The notes under the pieces are model-generated. The model saw nothing but the letters and a program-made list of their open reading frames with translations, ran no database searches and had not been told where the DNA came from. The position numbers and the translations under genes were made by a program. 64,000 nucleotides of DNA from Haloterrigena sp. H1 (GTDB lineage Archaea; Halobacteriota; Halobacteria; Halobacteriales; Natrialbaceae): positions 1,612,001 to 1,676,000 of the forward strand of contig NZ_SMZK01000001.1 of the NCBI RefSeq assembly GCF_005938085.1, written 5' to 3'. Below are positions 38,231-47,548 of the stretch, piece by piece. The first letter of the stretch is position 1; each line of letters starts with the position of its first letter.

Positions 38231-38581
38231 TTACAACTCGCTGACTGCTGACGCGGCATCGAACAACGACAGCACGCCGTCTTCAAAGAGCAGGCGACCG
38301 AACTGCGTCAGTTCGTACTGGGGACCGTCGATTGAACAATCGACCAGACATGCCATCCGTTCGGCGATGACACCGCCGTCGACGAGCGCGTCGACGCGGG
38401 CGTGGATTTCGTCCTCCGTTGCCTCCAATTCGGCTGTGATGTCCGAGACGGTAACGCCCTCTGCTGGGTGGTCGTACACCGTGTACGCGACCTCGAGTCG
38501 GTCGCGATCCCCGATTGCAGCGATGACGTCGATCACGTCATCGGCCGACAGGAGCGTCTCGGTGTCGTCGATCGGTAGCAT
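38231..38581 (-). CDS. Winged-helix DNA-binding protein
   Basis: The protein is 116 residues from ATG 38581. The helix-turn-helix is around VTVSDITAELEATEDEIHAR and the wing around YELTQFGRLLFEDG. It looks like an ArsR/MarR-like haloarchaeal regulator without a ligand domain. The C-terminal helix may mediate dimerisation. Targets unknown. Confidence 0.78.
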   Translation of the reverse strand: MLPIDDTETLLSADDVIDVIAAIGDRDRLEVAYTVYDHPAEGVTVSDITAELEATEDEIHARVDALVDGGVIAERMACLVDCSIDGPQYELTQFGRLLFEDGVLSLFDAASAVSEL

Positions 38582-38696
38582 ACTCGGTGGTGACGCAGCC
38601 CGTCGGCAAAATCCCATCGCCAATCCTGACTGTCCGGGACGGTATCATGGTCGGGCCGGACGATTCAACACCTCTCGAGCCATAGCACCGCCGACG

Positions 38697-39224
38697 ATGG
38701 AGAAAACGCCGCAGGGAACCTCGGTCGGCGTCGACGATCCCTACGAGTTCGCAGGTGTCTGCGACCATCTCACCGGTGAGGGGACCTGTCGATACGCATT
38801 CGATCACTACGAGCACGACCCCGGGTTCGCCCGCGAGCGTGCGAGCGACGAGTACGCGTGTCCCGTCGTCGACCCCGAGTCCGGCTGGTCGTGGGCCGAC
38901 TGTCCGCACTTTCGCTCGCGCAATCGCGACCGCGAGTGCGTTCGTTGCGGTCTCGAAGAGAAGCGGCTGGCCCACGACGACGAGCGCCCGTTGCTCGAGG
39001 AGCACCACCTGTCGTACGCGCGCGACGGCGACACCCTCTCTCACGAGATCACGGTCTACCTCTGCCGGTGGTGCCATTCGAAGGTTCACGATTCGTGGGC
39101 TCGGATCACCGACGATGCCGCACTCGACCCCGAGGCGATCGCAGCCCTCGAAGAACGTCGCGGCCGCGAGCAGTCGGAACTGGGCTTCGAGTCGGCGGCG
39201 GAGCGATACGATCGAGACGAGTAG
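38697..39224 (+). CDS. Cys-rich protein with HNH-like zinc motif (DUF7097-like)
   Basis: The protein is 175 residues. CVRCGLEEKRL followed by LLEEHHLSYA and YLCRWCHSKVHDS has the CxxC ... HH ... CxxCH..H layout of an HNH/zinc module. The N-terminal half has CDHLTGEGTC and DCPHF. A nuclease activity is possible but not established; haloarchaeal relatives are annotated as hypothetical. Confidence 0.7.
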   Translation: MEKTPQGTSVGVDDPYEFAGVCDHLTGEGTCRYAFDHYEHDPGFARERASDEYACPVVDPESGWSWADCPHFRSRNRDRECVRCGLEEKRLAHDDERPLLEEHHLSYARDGDTLSHEITVYLCRWCHSKVHDSWARITDDAALDPEAIAALEERRGREQSELGFESAAERYDRDE

Positions 39225-39281
39225 CGTATCGTCACGTCGTCTCGAGAGATCGAGACAGTGTCGACGGAGACCGAAACGGAT

Positions 39282-40220
39282 CTACGCCAGTTTCCGCAGG
39301 AGACCGTAGACCGCGTCACGCAGTCGGTCCGGGAGATAGCGCGCGTAGCTGCCGTACTGGGCGAGCGGACCGACCGGGTACCGGGCCGGCGGATCGGGGC
39401 TGGTCGCCGCCTCGAGAATCGCCTCGGCGACGTCGTCGGGATCGGAGGCGAAGGGGCCGCCGCTGCCGCCGCCGATCAGTTGTGCCTCGTCGTAGAGGTC
39501 GTACAGCCCCTCGTAGGCCGGCGTTCGTTCGTCTTCCGGGAGTTCCTCGTCGACGCGATCGCTGAAGTTCGTTTCGACCGGGCCGGGTTCGACCACGACG
39601 ACGTCGATCCCGAACTCCTCGGCTTCACCGCGTAAGGCGTCGCTCATCGCCTCGAGGGCGTGTTTCGAGCCGGCGTAGGCACCCGCTCCCGGCAGCGAGA
39701 TTCGGCCGACGACGCTCGAGACGTTGATGATTCGGCCTTCGCCCTGCGCGCGCATATGTGGCAGGGCGGCCCGCGTGAGCCGGTGGGGGCCGTAGACGTT
39801 GACGTCGAACTGCCGGTGGAGGTCGACCGTGGCGACGTCCTCGAGCGGCCCCATCTGGGCGTAGCCGGCGTTGTTGACGACGCAGTCGATCGAGCCGGCG
39901 ATGTCGACGGTCTCCTCGACGGCCGACGCGACCGCCTCGGGATCGGTGACGTCGAGCGCGAGCGTCTCACAGCCTGCCTCCTCGAGGTCGGCGAGATCGT
40001 CGACGGTTCGCGCCGTCGCGAAGACCTGCCAGTCCGCAGCGAGGAAGGCGCGAGCGGTCGCGCGGCCGATCCCGGACGAGCAGCCGGTGATCAGCACCGA
40101 TTTCTTGCGCGTGTAGCGGTCGGTCTCGGCGGCAGCGGTCTCGCGGTCGTGGTCATCCTCGGCGACGGTGCCGTCCGGTCCGTCGTCGGCTGTCCCCTCG
40201 ACGTCCTCAGCGGTAGCCAT
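39282..40220 (-). CDS. Short-chain dehydrogenase/reductase
   Basis: The protein is 312 residues. After an acidic 38-residue leader, SVLITGCSSGIGRATARAFL is the TGxxxGxG cofactor loop, NNAG (116-119) the fold-stabilising motif, and S169-Y182-K186 the catalytic triad (AYAGSKHALE). The cofactor is probably NAD(P)H. Substrate unknown. It is a monocistron convergent with the HNH-like gene. Confidence 0.9.
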   Translation of the reverse strand: MATAEDVEGTADDGPDGTVAEDDHDRETAAAETDRYTRKKSVLITGCSSGIGRATARAFLAADWQVFATARTVDDLADLEEAGCETLALDVTDPEAVASAVEETVDIAGSIDCVVNNAGYAQMGPLEDVATVDLHRQFDVNVYGPHRLTRAALPHMRAQGEGRIINVSSVVGRISLPGAGAYAGSKHALEAMSDALRGEAEEFGIDVVVVEPGPVETNFSDRVDEELPEDERTPAYEGLYDLYDEAQLIGGGSGGPFASDPDDVAEAILEAATSPDPPARYPVGPLAQYGSYARYLPDRLRDAVYGLLRKLA

Positions 40221-40505
40221 ACGTGACCGGTTCGGGAGACGATACCTAAGTATCGACGGTTTGTCGCGCTAGTCGTTAGTTTCGGATATGAATTATATCG
40301 TGACGGGGAGATTGCCTGTTCGGCGACAGCAACTACCCCGAAAGCCCCCGGATCTCTCGGCTCGCGCGCCTCGATGCGCTCCTCGCTCCCGATGGTCGCT
40401 GCGGTGCTTTCGTCATCGTGCTTCGCCGAGGGACCCGGCCCCTTTCAGTCCCACCCGCCGCGGACAGTCGATTGGGTAGCTGTCGCCAGTGACTGGCCCG
40501 CAAGC

Positions 40506-41297
40506 CTACTCTCCGAATTCCTGCTTGGCTTCGTCGGCGTACTTGTCGGCGAGTCGCACTGGTTCGGGGAGTTTGTACGACGAAGCTAGCTCGAGAACGG
40601 TGTCGGCCGCCGTCTCGGGACCGACGCGGTGGCCGGAGCTGACGTACAGCGGATTGATGTGGCGGTTCGGCGAGTCGTACTGGCGGGTCTGGACGGCGTA
40701 GCCGAGCAGCGTGCCGTCGGGGGCGTCGACTCGTGCGTTCGCTTCGATGGCGACTCTCAAGCCCGCCGGGAGACCGTCGGTATCCTCGCGCGGGCGGCCA
40801 CAGAGCAGGCTCTTGGCGACGCCGATGCTGGGCACGTCCCGGACCACGCCCATGTGGGTCGCGATGCCAGCCTGCCGAAAGTGGATGCGGCCGCTGCCGT
40901 CGAACAAGAGGAGATCGGGGTCGACGAACAGTTCCTCGAGCGCCGCGAGGATCGGCCCACCTTCGCGAAAGGAAAGGAGACCGGGGATATAGGGAATCTC
41001 GAGGTCGGTGATGGCGTGGACGCGCTCGATTACCTCACCGCCGCGGGTGGCGACGACGGCGCTTAAGGCGCGATCCTGTTCGCCAGCCGCGTTCGTGAGA
41101 AACGACTGGTCGACGCCGACGACGACCGGTGGCTCGCTCCCGCTGGCGGTGGCGGCGAGGGGATTCGAGAGCGCGCTGGGGTCGAACGCGAAGTCGTCCT
41201 CGAAGACCGCGATGTCGGCAATCTCGCGCTGGAGAGTTTCCATCTCCGTACGCGAAAGGCCCGGATCGGGCGCGAGGTCTGGCCGGGGCTGACTCAT
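40506..41297 (-). CDS. nfi: Endonuclease V
   Basis: The protein is 263 residues. VVVGVDQSFL holds the first metal Asp, YIPGLLSFREGGPIL is the conserved loop, LLFDGSGRIHFRQAGIATHMGV the second metal Asp region, and SIGVAKSLL and INPLYVSSGH complete the family. It nicks DNA 3' to deoxyinosine and other deaminated bases. It is divergent from the SDR by about 285 bp. Confidence 0.93.
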   Translation of the reverse strand: MSQPRPDLAPDPGLSRTEMETLQREIADIAVFEDDFAFDPSALSNPLAATASGSEPPVVVGVDQSFLTNAAGEQDRALSAVVATRGGEVIERVHAITDLEIPYIPGLLSFREGGPILAALEELFVDPDLLLFDGSGRIHFRQAGIATHMGVVRDVPSIGVAKSLLCGRPREDTDGLPAGLRVAIEANARVDAPDGTLLGYAVQTRQYDSPNRHINPLYVSSGHRVGPETAADTVLELASSYKLPEPVRLADKYADEAKQEFGE

Positions 41298-41371
41298 TCG
41301 TTTGCGGTGAGAGCGGCCGGACGAAAATCAGTTGCGGGGTGTCGCGGTGCGAGCGCGGAACTCGAGAACGG

Positions 41372-42298
41372 TCAGAACCGGCCGCGTCCGGGGCCACCTG
41401 GACCGCCCGGGCCGCCGGGACCGCCACCGCCGAACTCGAGGCGACTCGGCGCGCTGAGGTTCCGGTTTCGCTTGACGTACTGGCCGTAGGCGAGACCGAT
41501 CACGAGGCCGATGAGGTGGGCCCCGTGAGCGATCGGACCGCCGCCACCGACCGAAAGGAAGAACACGCTGAAGAAGGCGTAGCCGGCAGTCAGCAGCCAG
41601 ATCGGCACCGGGAGGATGAAGTAGAGGTACACCTTGAGATCGGGGTTCAGGACCGTCAGCACGCCCATGATCGCGAGTGCCGCGCCGCTGGCCCCGAGGA
41701 CGGCGGTCGGAGCGCCCTGTGCGGCCGAAATCAGGACTTGGCCCAGTCCGGCGAGCGCGCCGCTGACGATGAACAGGATCGCGAAGTCACGCGAGCCGAT
41801 GTACCGTTCGACGAGCGGTCCGAAGAAGAACAACACGATGCTGTTCCCAACGATGTGCATGAAGTTACCCGGACTATGGGCGAAGACGGAGGTGACCCAC
41901 GTCCAGACGTACGCGACGTTCCACGACGTCAGCATGAACAGCGACCGGTGGAGTGCCGAGTCGGCGACCAACAGCACGAACCACTGTGCGAGAAACGTCA
42001 GCCATATCAACGCGAGGAACGTATAGGTCGCGTTCCCGCGAAAGTACGCCAGCGGCCCGCCCGGCCCGGTATTGATCGGGAGTTTGTCTATGATACTCGA
42101 GGCCCGTGACGTGTTCCCACCAGAGTCGACGCTCTCGTCGAAGCCGCTGTCGAAGACGCCCTGCGGGTCGTTCCAGTTTTCGAGCCCCGTACAGTTGTGA
42201 TTCTCGGGGAGCCGATGGTCGGCACAGTAGGTCCCACCACAGTGCCGACAGTTGTACGGCATGTTTTCGTCTTTCCCACACACGTCGCACTTGGCCAT
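41372..42298 (-). CDS. Rhomboid intramembrane protease with N-terminal AN1 zinc finger
   Basis: The protein is 308 residues. C4-C7-C17-C20-C25-H28-H34-C36 reproduces the AN1 zinc-finger spacing. Six TM helices follow. The catalytic Ser is in GASGAALAIMG and the His in AHGAHLIGLVIG; HIVGNSIVLFFFG is the L1/TM2 signature. The tail is a Gly-Pro-Gly run. The finger probably recruits protein substrates to the membrane protease. Confidence 0.92.
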   Translation of the reverse strand: MAKCDVCGKDENMPYNCRHCGGTYCADHRLPENHNCTGLENWNDPQGVFDSGFDESVDSGGNTSRASSIIDKLPINTGPGGPLAYFRGNATYTFLALIWLTFLAQWFVLLVADSALHRSLFMLTSWNVAYVWTWVTSVFAHSPGNFMHIVGNSIVLFFFGPLVERYIGSRDFAILFIVSGALAGLGQVLISAAQGAPTAVLGASGAALAIMGVLTVLNPDLKVYLYFILPVPIWLLTAGYAFFSVFFLSVGGGGPIAHGAHLIGLVIGLAYGQYVKRNRNLSAPSRLEFGGGGPGGPGGPGGPGRGRF

Positions 42299-42487
42299 TA
42301 CCCGGAGGTATGTGCGGCGTCGCTAAGGGATTTGGGGTTTCGGCCGGATTATTTCATAGCGATCAATCCGATCAGGATGTGGAGTCGATCGGCTCGTTTC
42401 CCATCGCCAGACGGGACGTGACTCCGATGGGATCGTTATGCCGGCTCGCGGGCGGTCTCTTCGCTATCCGCGGCTGATCCGATCTCT

Positions 42488-42575
42488 GATACGGACTCCT
42501 GTCAGTCAGTGCCGGCGGGACCGCGACCCGCACTGCGGTCCCACCGGGAACTCGGTACAGCAGACCGTATGAGTC
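42488..42575. repeat. Dispersed hairpin repeat, copy C
   Basis: The outer arms are ATACGGACTCCTGT and GTACAGCAGACCGTAT. The inner arms CCGGCGGGACCGC and GCGGTCCCACCGG pair with one mismatch and differ in sequence from copies A and B. It lies in the 440-bp gene-free region between the rhomboid and DUF5788 genes; nothing else is seen there. Confidence 0.85.
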
Positions 42576-42740
42576 GGAGACGGCCGTTTCCGTACTCCGT
42601 ATTGTACTGCGGTGGTGGTCGGCGATTGAAATAACCGACGGATGACTCAAATCGCTTAGGTTCGCACAGAAGCCGCGTATCTGCACACGATATGCGCCGC
42701 GGACTGTACATTTTTGCCTCCCCGCCGCACACATTCGGTC

Positions 42741-43181
42741 GTGCAAGAGTACGAGCGCAAGCAACTGCTCGAGCGTGTCGAGCGCGAGGGTGCGACCGTC
42801 GGCGCGGACATCCCGGAGACGATCACGGTCCAGGGGGAGGAGATCGACCTCCGGACGTTCGTCTTCGAGATCAAGCGTCGCGAGACGGTTCCATCCGGCG
42901 AGCGCGACCGCGTCGAGCAGGCGAAAAAGAACCTGCGTCGTGAGCGCCTCGAGCGCCTCGAGCAGATCGAGGAGGACGACATCACCCGCGAGAAAGGCGA
43001 GGAGCTCGCCCAGAGCATCATCGGCATCGATCGGGCGCTCAACGCCCTCGAGAGTCTGGGGCCGACGGATCTCGAACGCGAGCAGAAACTGCAACACGCG
43101 CAGGATCGCAAGCGCTGGATGTCGTTCTTGAAGAAGGCACTCGGCCAAGACGACGACGCCAGCGCACGGAGGGGTCGATGA
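42741..43181 (+). CDS. DUF5788 family protein
   Basis: The protein is 146 residues from GTG 42741 (MQEYERKQLLERVEREGATV). It is helical and highly charged, with a coiled-coil-like KKNLRRERLERLEQIEEDDI. Its stop overlaps the polX start by 4 bases, so the two are translationally coupled. Function unknown; context suggests a partner of DNA repair polymerase. Confidence 0.85.
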   Translation: MQEYERKQLLERVEREGATVGADIPETITVQGEEIDLRTFVFEIKRRETVPSGERDRVEQAKKNLRRERLERLEQIEEDDITREKGEELAQSIIGIDRALNALESLGPTDLEREQKLQHAQDRKRWMSFLKKALGQDDDASARRGR

Positions 43182-44929
43182 CGACCAACGCGGAACTCGC
43201 CGCCCGCTTCGAGGAGTTCGCCGACTTGCTCGAGGCCGACGGCGTCGAGTACAAGCCCCGCGCGTACCGCCGGGCGGCCGAGAACGTCCGCGCCCACCCG
43301 TCGCCGATCGCCGATCGGGTCGACGCCGGCGACCGCGGAGCCGTCGAGAACATCGATGGCGTCGGCGACGCGATCGCCTCGAAGATCGTCGAGTACGTCG
43401 AAACCGGCTCGATCGAGGAACTCGCGGAACTCCGCGCCGAGCTGCCGATTGACATGGCCGACATCACCCGGATCGAAGGCGTCGGGCCCAAAACAGCCGG
43501 CAAGCTCTATCGCGAACTCGGGGTCGAGACGCTAGACGACCTCGAGGCGGCTGCCGATGCCGGCGAGGTCCAGGAGGTCAAGGGGTTCGGTCCGAAAACC
43601 GAGCAGAACATCCTCGACAACCTCGAGTTCGCTCGCACCGTCGGCCAGCGCCAGTTGCTCGGCGAGGCGCGACCGCTTGCCGACGACGTGCTCGCCTTTC
43701 TCGAGTCGCTCGATGCCGTCGAGCGATGTGAGGTGGCGGGCTCGATCCGCCGATGGCGCGCGACGATCGGCGACGTCGACGCGCTCGTGGCGACTGAAGC
43801 GCGCGAGGACGTAATCGACCAGTTCGTCGCGTGGGACTCGGTCGACGACGAGATCGAGTCCGGGCCCGAGAAGGCAAGCGTCCGAGTCGGCGAGATCCGG
43901 GTCGATCTGCGCGTCGTCGCGCCAGACGAATTCGGCTCCGCACTGCAGTACTTTACGGGCAGCAAGGACCACAACGTCAGTCTGCGCAACTACGCGATCG
44001 AGCGCAGGATGAAACTCAACGAGTACGGCGCGTTCGACGTCAGTGAAATCGACAACCCCGACAGTGGGCAACGCGTCGGCGAACGCGTCGCGGGTGAGAC
44101 TGAAGAAAGCATGTACGATGCGCTTGGATTGCCGTTGATTCCGCCGGAGCTTCGTGAGAACCGCGGCGAGATCACTGCCGCCGAAAACGGCGAGCTACCG
44201 GCGCTCGTCACCCGTGACGATATCCGCGGCGATTTCCACACCCACACCGAGTGGTCCGACGGTAACACCTCGATCGAAGCGATGGTCGAAGCCGCCGCCG
44301 AACGGGGCTACGACTACTTCGGGATCGCCGACCACGCCGAGGGTCCCGGCATCGTCGGCGGGATGGGGCTCTCCGATGCTGAGATTCTGGAACAGGTCGA
44401 AGCGATTCGTGCAGTCGGCGACGACGCCGAACTCGAGGTCTTGGCAGGGATCGAGGCTAACGTCGATTCCGACGGCGAAATCGACCTCTCCGACGAGGTG
44501 ATCGACGCGCTGGACGTGATCGTCGCCTCAACGCACAGCGCGCTCGATCAGGACGCCGAGACCGCCACGGAGCGACTCGTCCACGCCGTGGAAAACCCCG
44601 CGATCGACGTACTGGGACATCCCAGCGGCCGCCTGCTCAATCAGCGCTCGGGGCTCGACTACAACGTGACGGCGGTCGCACAGGCCGCCGCCGAGCACGA
44701 CACCGCCCTCGAGGTCAACAGCGACCCCCGCCGGCTGGACCTCTGGGGCAGCGCCGTTCAAGCCGCCATCGGGGAAGGGGCGAAAATCGCGATCGACACC
44801 GACTCCCACCAGCCTGCGACCCTCGAGTACATGCGCTGGGGCGTCCACACCGCACGCCGCGGCTGGGCCGAACCGGCCGACGTGATCAACACCTTGGAGC
44901 TCGCGGAATTCCGCGAGTACCTCCACTAA
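43178..44929 (+). CDS. polX: DNA polymerase X family with PHP exonuclease domain
   Basis: The protein is 583 residues. The N-terminal 8-kDa and helix-hairpin-helix domains (ENIDGVGDAIASKI, ITRIEGVGPKTAGKLYRELG) are followed by the nucleotidyltransferase core with VAGSIRRWRATIGDVDALV and IRVDLRVVAPDEFG. A C-terminal PHP domain (from about 345, DFHTHTEWSDGN, GIADHAEG, DSHQPA) completes it. It should fill gaps and remove 3' ends or AP lesions in base-excision repair. Length and layout match the PolX of archaea and Bacillus. Confidence 0.94.
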   Translation: MTTNAELAARFEEFADLLEADGVEYKPRAYRRAAENVRAHPSPIADRVDAGDRGAVENIDGVGDAIASKIVEYVETGSIEELAELRAELPIDMADITRIEGVGPKTAGKLYRELGVETLDDLEAAADAGEVQEVKGFGPKTEQNILDNLEFARTVGQRQLLGEARPLADDVLAFLESLDAVERCEVAGSIRRWRATIGDVDALVATEAREDVIDQFVAWDSVDDEIESGPEKASVRVGEIRVDLRVVAPDEFGSALQYFTGSKDHNVSLRNYAIERRMKLNEYGAFDVSEIDNPDSGQRVGERVAGETEESMYDALGLPLIPPELRENRGEITAAENGELPALVTRDDIRGDFHTHTEWSDGNTSIEAMVEAAAERGYDYFGIADHAEGPGIVGGMGLSDAEILEQVEAIRAVGDDAELEVLAGIEANVDSDGEIDLSDEVIDALDVIVASTHSALDQDAETATERLVHAVENPAIDVLGHPSGRLLNQRSGLDYNVTAVAQAAAEHDTALEVNSDPRRLDLWGSAVQAAIGEGAKIAIDTDSHQPATLEYMRWGVHTARRGWAEPADVINTLELAEFREYLH

Positions 44930-44939
44930 CAGACGTTCT

Positions 44940-45383
44940 ATGCGCGTTCTCGTCGACGTCATGTGCGGCGGTGTCGTCTCCTACCTGCGGATGTGCAACC
45001 ACGACACCGTTTACGCCGGCGATCGAGGGCTCGAGGCCGACGACGACCTCCTCGCGGTCGGCCGAGACGAAGCGCGGACGCTCGTCACGCGGGACGTGGC
45101 GCTGGCGACCCGGGCCGACGATGCGATTCTCCTCGAGGCTCGCGACGTCGAGGACCAACTCCGAGAACTCGCTGCGGCGGGTGTCGACCTTTCGCTGGTC
45201 GACGAGCCTGCGTTCTGTGGCCGGTGTAACGGCCCACTTGTCGGTATCGACGAGACGGCATCGACGCCGGAGTACGTGCCTGATTCGGCCGGCGAAATTT
45301 GGGTCTGTCGTGACTGTGGCCAGTACTTCTGGCGCGGGAGTCACTGGGATCGCGTCGCGGAGACGCTCGCGAGGATTCAGTAG
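44940..45383 (+). CDS. Mut7-C RNase-domain (PIN-like) protein
   Basis: The protein is 147 residues. MRVLVDVMCGGVVSYLRMCN and ARTLVTRDVALATRADDA supply the acidic residues of the Mut7-C (DUF82) PIN-like nuclease fold. A zinc ribbon CGRCNGPL...VCRDCGQYFW follows. In the standard sequence the N-terminal motif is DxMLG; here it reads DVMCG. It lies 10 bp after polX, in the same operon. Confidence 0.88.
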   Translation: MRVLVDVMCGGVVSYLRMCNHDTVYAGDRGLEADDDLLAVGRDEARTLVTRDVALATRADDAILLEARDVEDQLRELAAAGVDLSLVDEPAFCGRCNGPLVGIDETASTPEYVPDSAGEIWVCRDCGQYFWRGSHWDRVAETLARIQ

Positions 45384-46159
45384 ACGGCCACGTCGTCGAA
45401 TCGCCCATCGTAGGCGATATGCTCGGGATGGGTCGGTTCGGTGCCCGACAGAAACAGTCGATCGATCTTCTCCCACGTGTTCTCGTAGACGAGATGGCCG
45501 AGTTCCGTCGCCGTCGTCGCCCACCGATTGAGGCCGTTTTCGTAGACGACGCAACGCGCGACGCCGTCCTGTAGCGCTGTCACGAGATCGGCTTCGCTCT
45601 CGATCGGTGTCTCGAAGGCAGTGTGGGCGACGCCGACGGTTTGCGGAAGGTGTGCGTACGAGGAGGTGATCGGTGGAAGCGAAAACGCTTCCGCGAGGTC
45701 GCGTGCGCGGCGATTGTGCATCGGGAAGTGTTTCGGGTTGAAAATCTCGAGGGCGTCGATCGTCTCCGTGTACGTCCGGAAGTCGGATTCCTCGAAGCTG
45801 ACGTTTGCGAAGGTCGGATGCGGGACGAGCACCGTCGCGCCCTGTCGCTCGAGCTCGGCCATCGCCGTCTCGAGCGGAATGAAATCGGGCACGGGCTCCT
45901 CGAGACCGAGTGCGAGGATGTGCTTGCGGTTTCGCCAGGTACCGGTGAACACCTCGCGGGCGGGAACAACCAGTAGCTCGTCGTCGGAGTAGACCGCGGC
46001 GCGTTCGCGGATCTCCGGGAGGCGGGTGAAGTGAGGTGCGTAGACGAGTGCGTCGAGGCCGGCCCGTTTAGCCCGCTCGACCACGCGCTCGTCGAGCACC
46101 TTCACGTGACAGTCTACTCGGAACGTCACTCCGTCGCTCACGACAGTCACTTCTGGCAC
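45377..46159 (-). CDS. PHP-domain metal-dependent phosphoesterase-like protein
   Basis: The protein is 260 residues with a GTG start. RVDCHVKVLDERVVERAKRA is the PHP start, but the usual HxH is degenerate (DCHVK). YAPHFTRLPEIRERAAVYSD, LVPHPTFANVSF and a late ITSSYAHLPQTVGVAHT give further His ligands. It overlaps the Mut7-C gene end by 7 bp in convergent orientation. Activity with the altered first motif is uncertain. Confidence 0.75.
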   Translation of the reverse strand: MPEVTVVSDGVTFRVDCHVKVLDERVVERAKRAGLDALVYAPHFTRLPEIRERAAVYSDDELLVVPAREVFTGTWRNRKHILALGLEEPVPDFIPLETAMAELERQGATVLVPHPTFANVSFEESDFRTYTETIDALEIFNPKHFPMHNRRARDLAEAFSLPPITSSYAHLPQTVGVAHTAFETPIESEADLVTALQDGVARCVVYENGLNRWATTATELGHLVYENTWEKIDRLFLSGTEPTHPEHIAYDGRFDDVAVY

Positions 46160-46333
46160 AATCGAGTTATGGATTCTGATTTAGCGGTGGCCAGAGAGGA
46201 CGCACGTCCACGGGCGAAGTACAGCGGCTATTGTCAGCACCAGTGATTGATTCTGTTTTGGAGACGGTCATTCAGGCCGAAGACTATTGCTGCGAAAAGA
46301 TCATTAGGACGGCCGTGTGAGTGGAAGTATCGA

Positions 46334-46621
46334 ATGGCCTGGGAATGCGGAATCGACGGCTGTGGCGCAGTGTTCGAGGATGTCGAGTCTGCTGTTGTCC
46401 ATCAGGCGACCGACCATCAGCGCCGCGAATGTCAGGTCTGTGGTACTATCGTGCCGGACGGCTACCTCGCGATCCGTCACGTCTTTACCGAACACAGCCG
46501 CGCCGAATACGTCCGCGCCTACGGCGCCAGTTCCGAAGCGGTCCGGGAACGCGAGGAACTCCTCGAGCAGATCGAATCCGTCGTGGATATGAAAGCGGTT
46601 GCAACGGAATTGAAGCGATAG
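46334..46621 (+). CDS. Two-finger C2H2 zinc protein, 95 aa
   Basis: C5, C10, H23, H28 and then C33, C36, H49, H54 give two C2H2-like fingers, followed by a charged helix (SSEAVREREELLEQIESVVD). Such short zinc-finger proteins are common and uncharacterised in haloarchaea. DNA, RNA or protein binding is possible. Confidence 0.8.
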   Translation: MAWECGIDGCGAVFEDVESAVVHQATDHQRRECQVCGTIVPDGYLAIRHVFTEHSRAEYVRAYGASSEAVREREELLEQIESVVDMKAVATELKR

Positions 46622-46780
46622 AGTTCGAGTCGTGTCGCGCTTTTTACCGGTACTGCGTTGGGTTCGGTCGCTCACTCCGGTAGCTCGCTGTGCCGTGTAG
46701 AGACCCCTTGACTCGCTACCGCTCGCCGGAGTCGACGTGTTCAGTACGGTGTCACCGCGCTGACTGCTTGCTGAGCGCGT

Positions 46781-47218
46781 TCACCGCTCGTCACTGTCGA
46801 GTACGCGGATCTGATCGCCACGCACCGTTACCGGAATCGGGACCGTCGCCTCGTACAGTTCGACCGTCACCTGATCTTTGCCTTCGTCGATCCGCTGGAC
46901 CTGTGCCTTCTCGCCTTTGAACGGCCCGGCGATGAGTTCGACGATGTCGCCCTCGGCGATCCCCTCGACGTCCGGCTTGGGCGAGAGGAAGTGTTCGACC
47001 TCGGAGATGTCCGATTCGCCGGGGACGATACTCCGGGCGTGGGGAATGTCCTCGAGGACGCGATTGAGAACCGCGTCGCCGTCGGCTTCGACCATCACGT
47101 AGGAGGTCAACGAGTCGGGCGCGAGCGCGGCGTGGATTTCGGGCTCCTCGCGGTTGATAATCATGTCCGCGACGGTGCGCTCTTGGCTCGCCGTCGTTTT
47201 GACAGCGAAGATGCCCAT
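46781..47218 (-). CDS. spt5: Transcription elongation factor Spt5 (NusG family)
   Basis: The protein is 145 residues. An N-terminal NGN domain (1-85, [19 protein letters not shown]) is followed by a KOW domain (about 87-140, [20 protein letters not shown]). With Spt4 it clamps the RNA polymerase cleft and couples to ribosomes. Its ATG overlaps the TAA of secE by one base, the usual archaeal secE-spt5 arrangement. Confidence 0.95.
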   Translation of the reverse strand: MGIFAVKTTASQERTVADMIINREEPEIHAALAPDSLTSYVMVEADGDAVLNRVLEDIPHARSIVPGESDISEVEHFLSPKPDVEGIAEGDIVELIAGPFKGEKAQVQRIDEGKDQVTVELYEATVPIPVTVRGDQIRVLDSDER

Positions 47219-47397
47219 TAGATGCCACCACCGCTGGGCAGCAACACCATGACCGCGCCGATGAGGAATCCGACGAGACCGACCAGCAAGATCCCTGCAC
47301 CGGCGATTTTCGATACCTGAAGGAACTCCTCGCTAGTCGGCGTCGTCGCCATTTTCAACACCCGAACGTACGAGGTGAGGTCGTACGGAACGTCCAT
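47218..47397 (-). CDS. secE: Preprotein translocase subunit SecE (Sec61 gamma)
   Basis: The protein is 59 residues from ATG 47397, read directly from the sequence. An amphipathic helix ([20 protein letters not shown]) precedes one TM helix (about 34-54) ending LLPSGGGI. The SecY clamp function is known for the family. It is the first gene of the secE-spt5 operon. Confidence 0.93.
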   Translation of the reverse strand: MDVPYDLTSYVRVLKMATTPTSEEFLQVSKIAGAGILLVGLVGFLIGAVMVLLPSGGGI

Positions 47398-47422
47398 ATT
47401 TGTCTATTCACAGCGTGGGGTC

Positions 47423-47428
47423 TTTTAT
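47423..47428 (-). promoter_or_regulatory. TATA-like box for secE-spt5
   Basis: ATAAAA on the minus strand lies 26 bases before the secE ATG, the spacing of a leaderless haloarchaeal transcript. Confidence 0.45.
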
Positions 47429-47460
47429 CTGTCTTTCGTGTCTACTGACTGTGGACCGAT

Positions 47461-47548
47461 CTTTCGTACGGTCTACTGTAACTGTTTACTGGTGTAGCCG
47501 TACGACGCGCTTCGGGTGTGGCGGAACCGACTGACAGGAGTCCGTATC
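47461..47548. repeat. Dispersed hairpin repeat, diverged copy D (inverted)
   Basis: It reads in the opposite orientation to copies A-C: TACGGTCTACTGTA at the left and ACTGACAGGAGTCCGTATC at the right. The edges match the other copies while the inner arms are diverged and pair poorly. It sits upstream of the secE promoter and past the 3' end of the histidine kinase gene. Confidence 0.75.
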
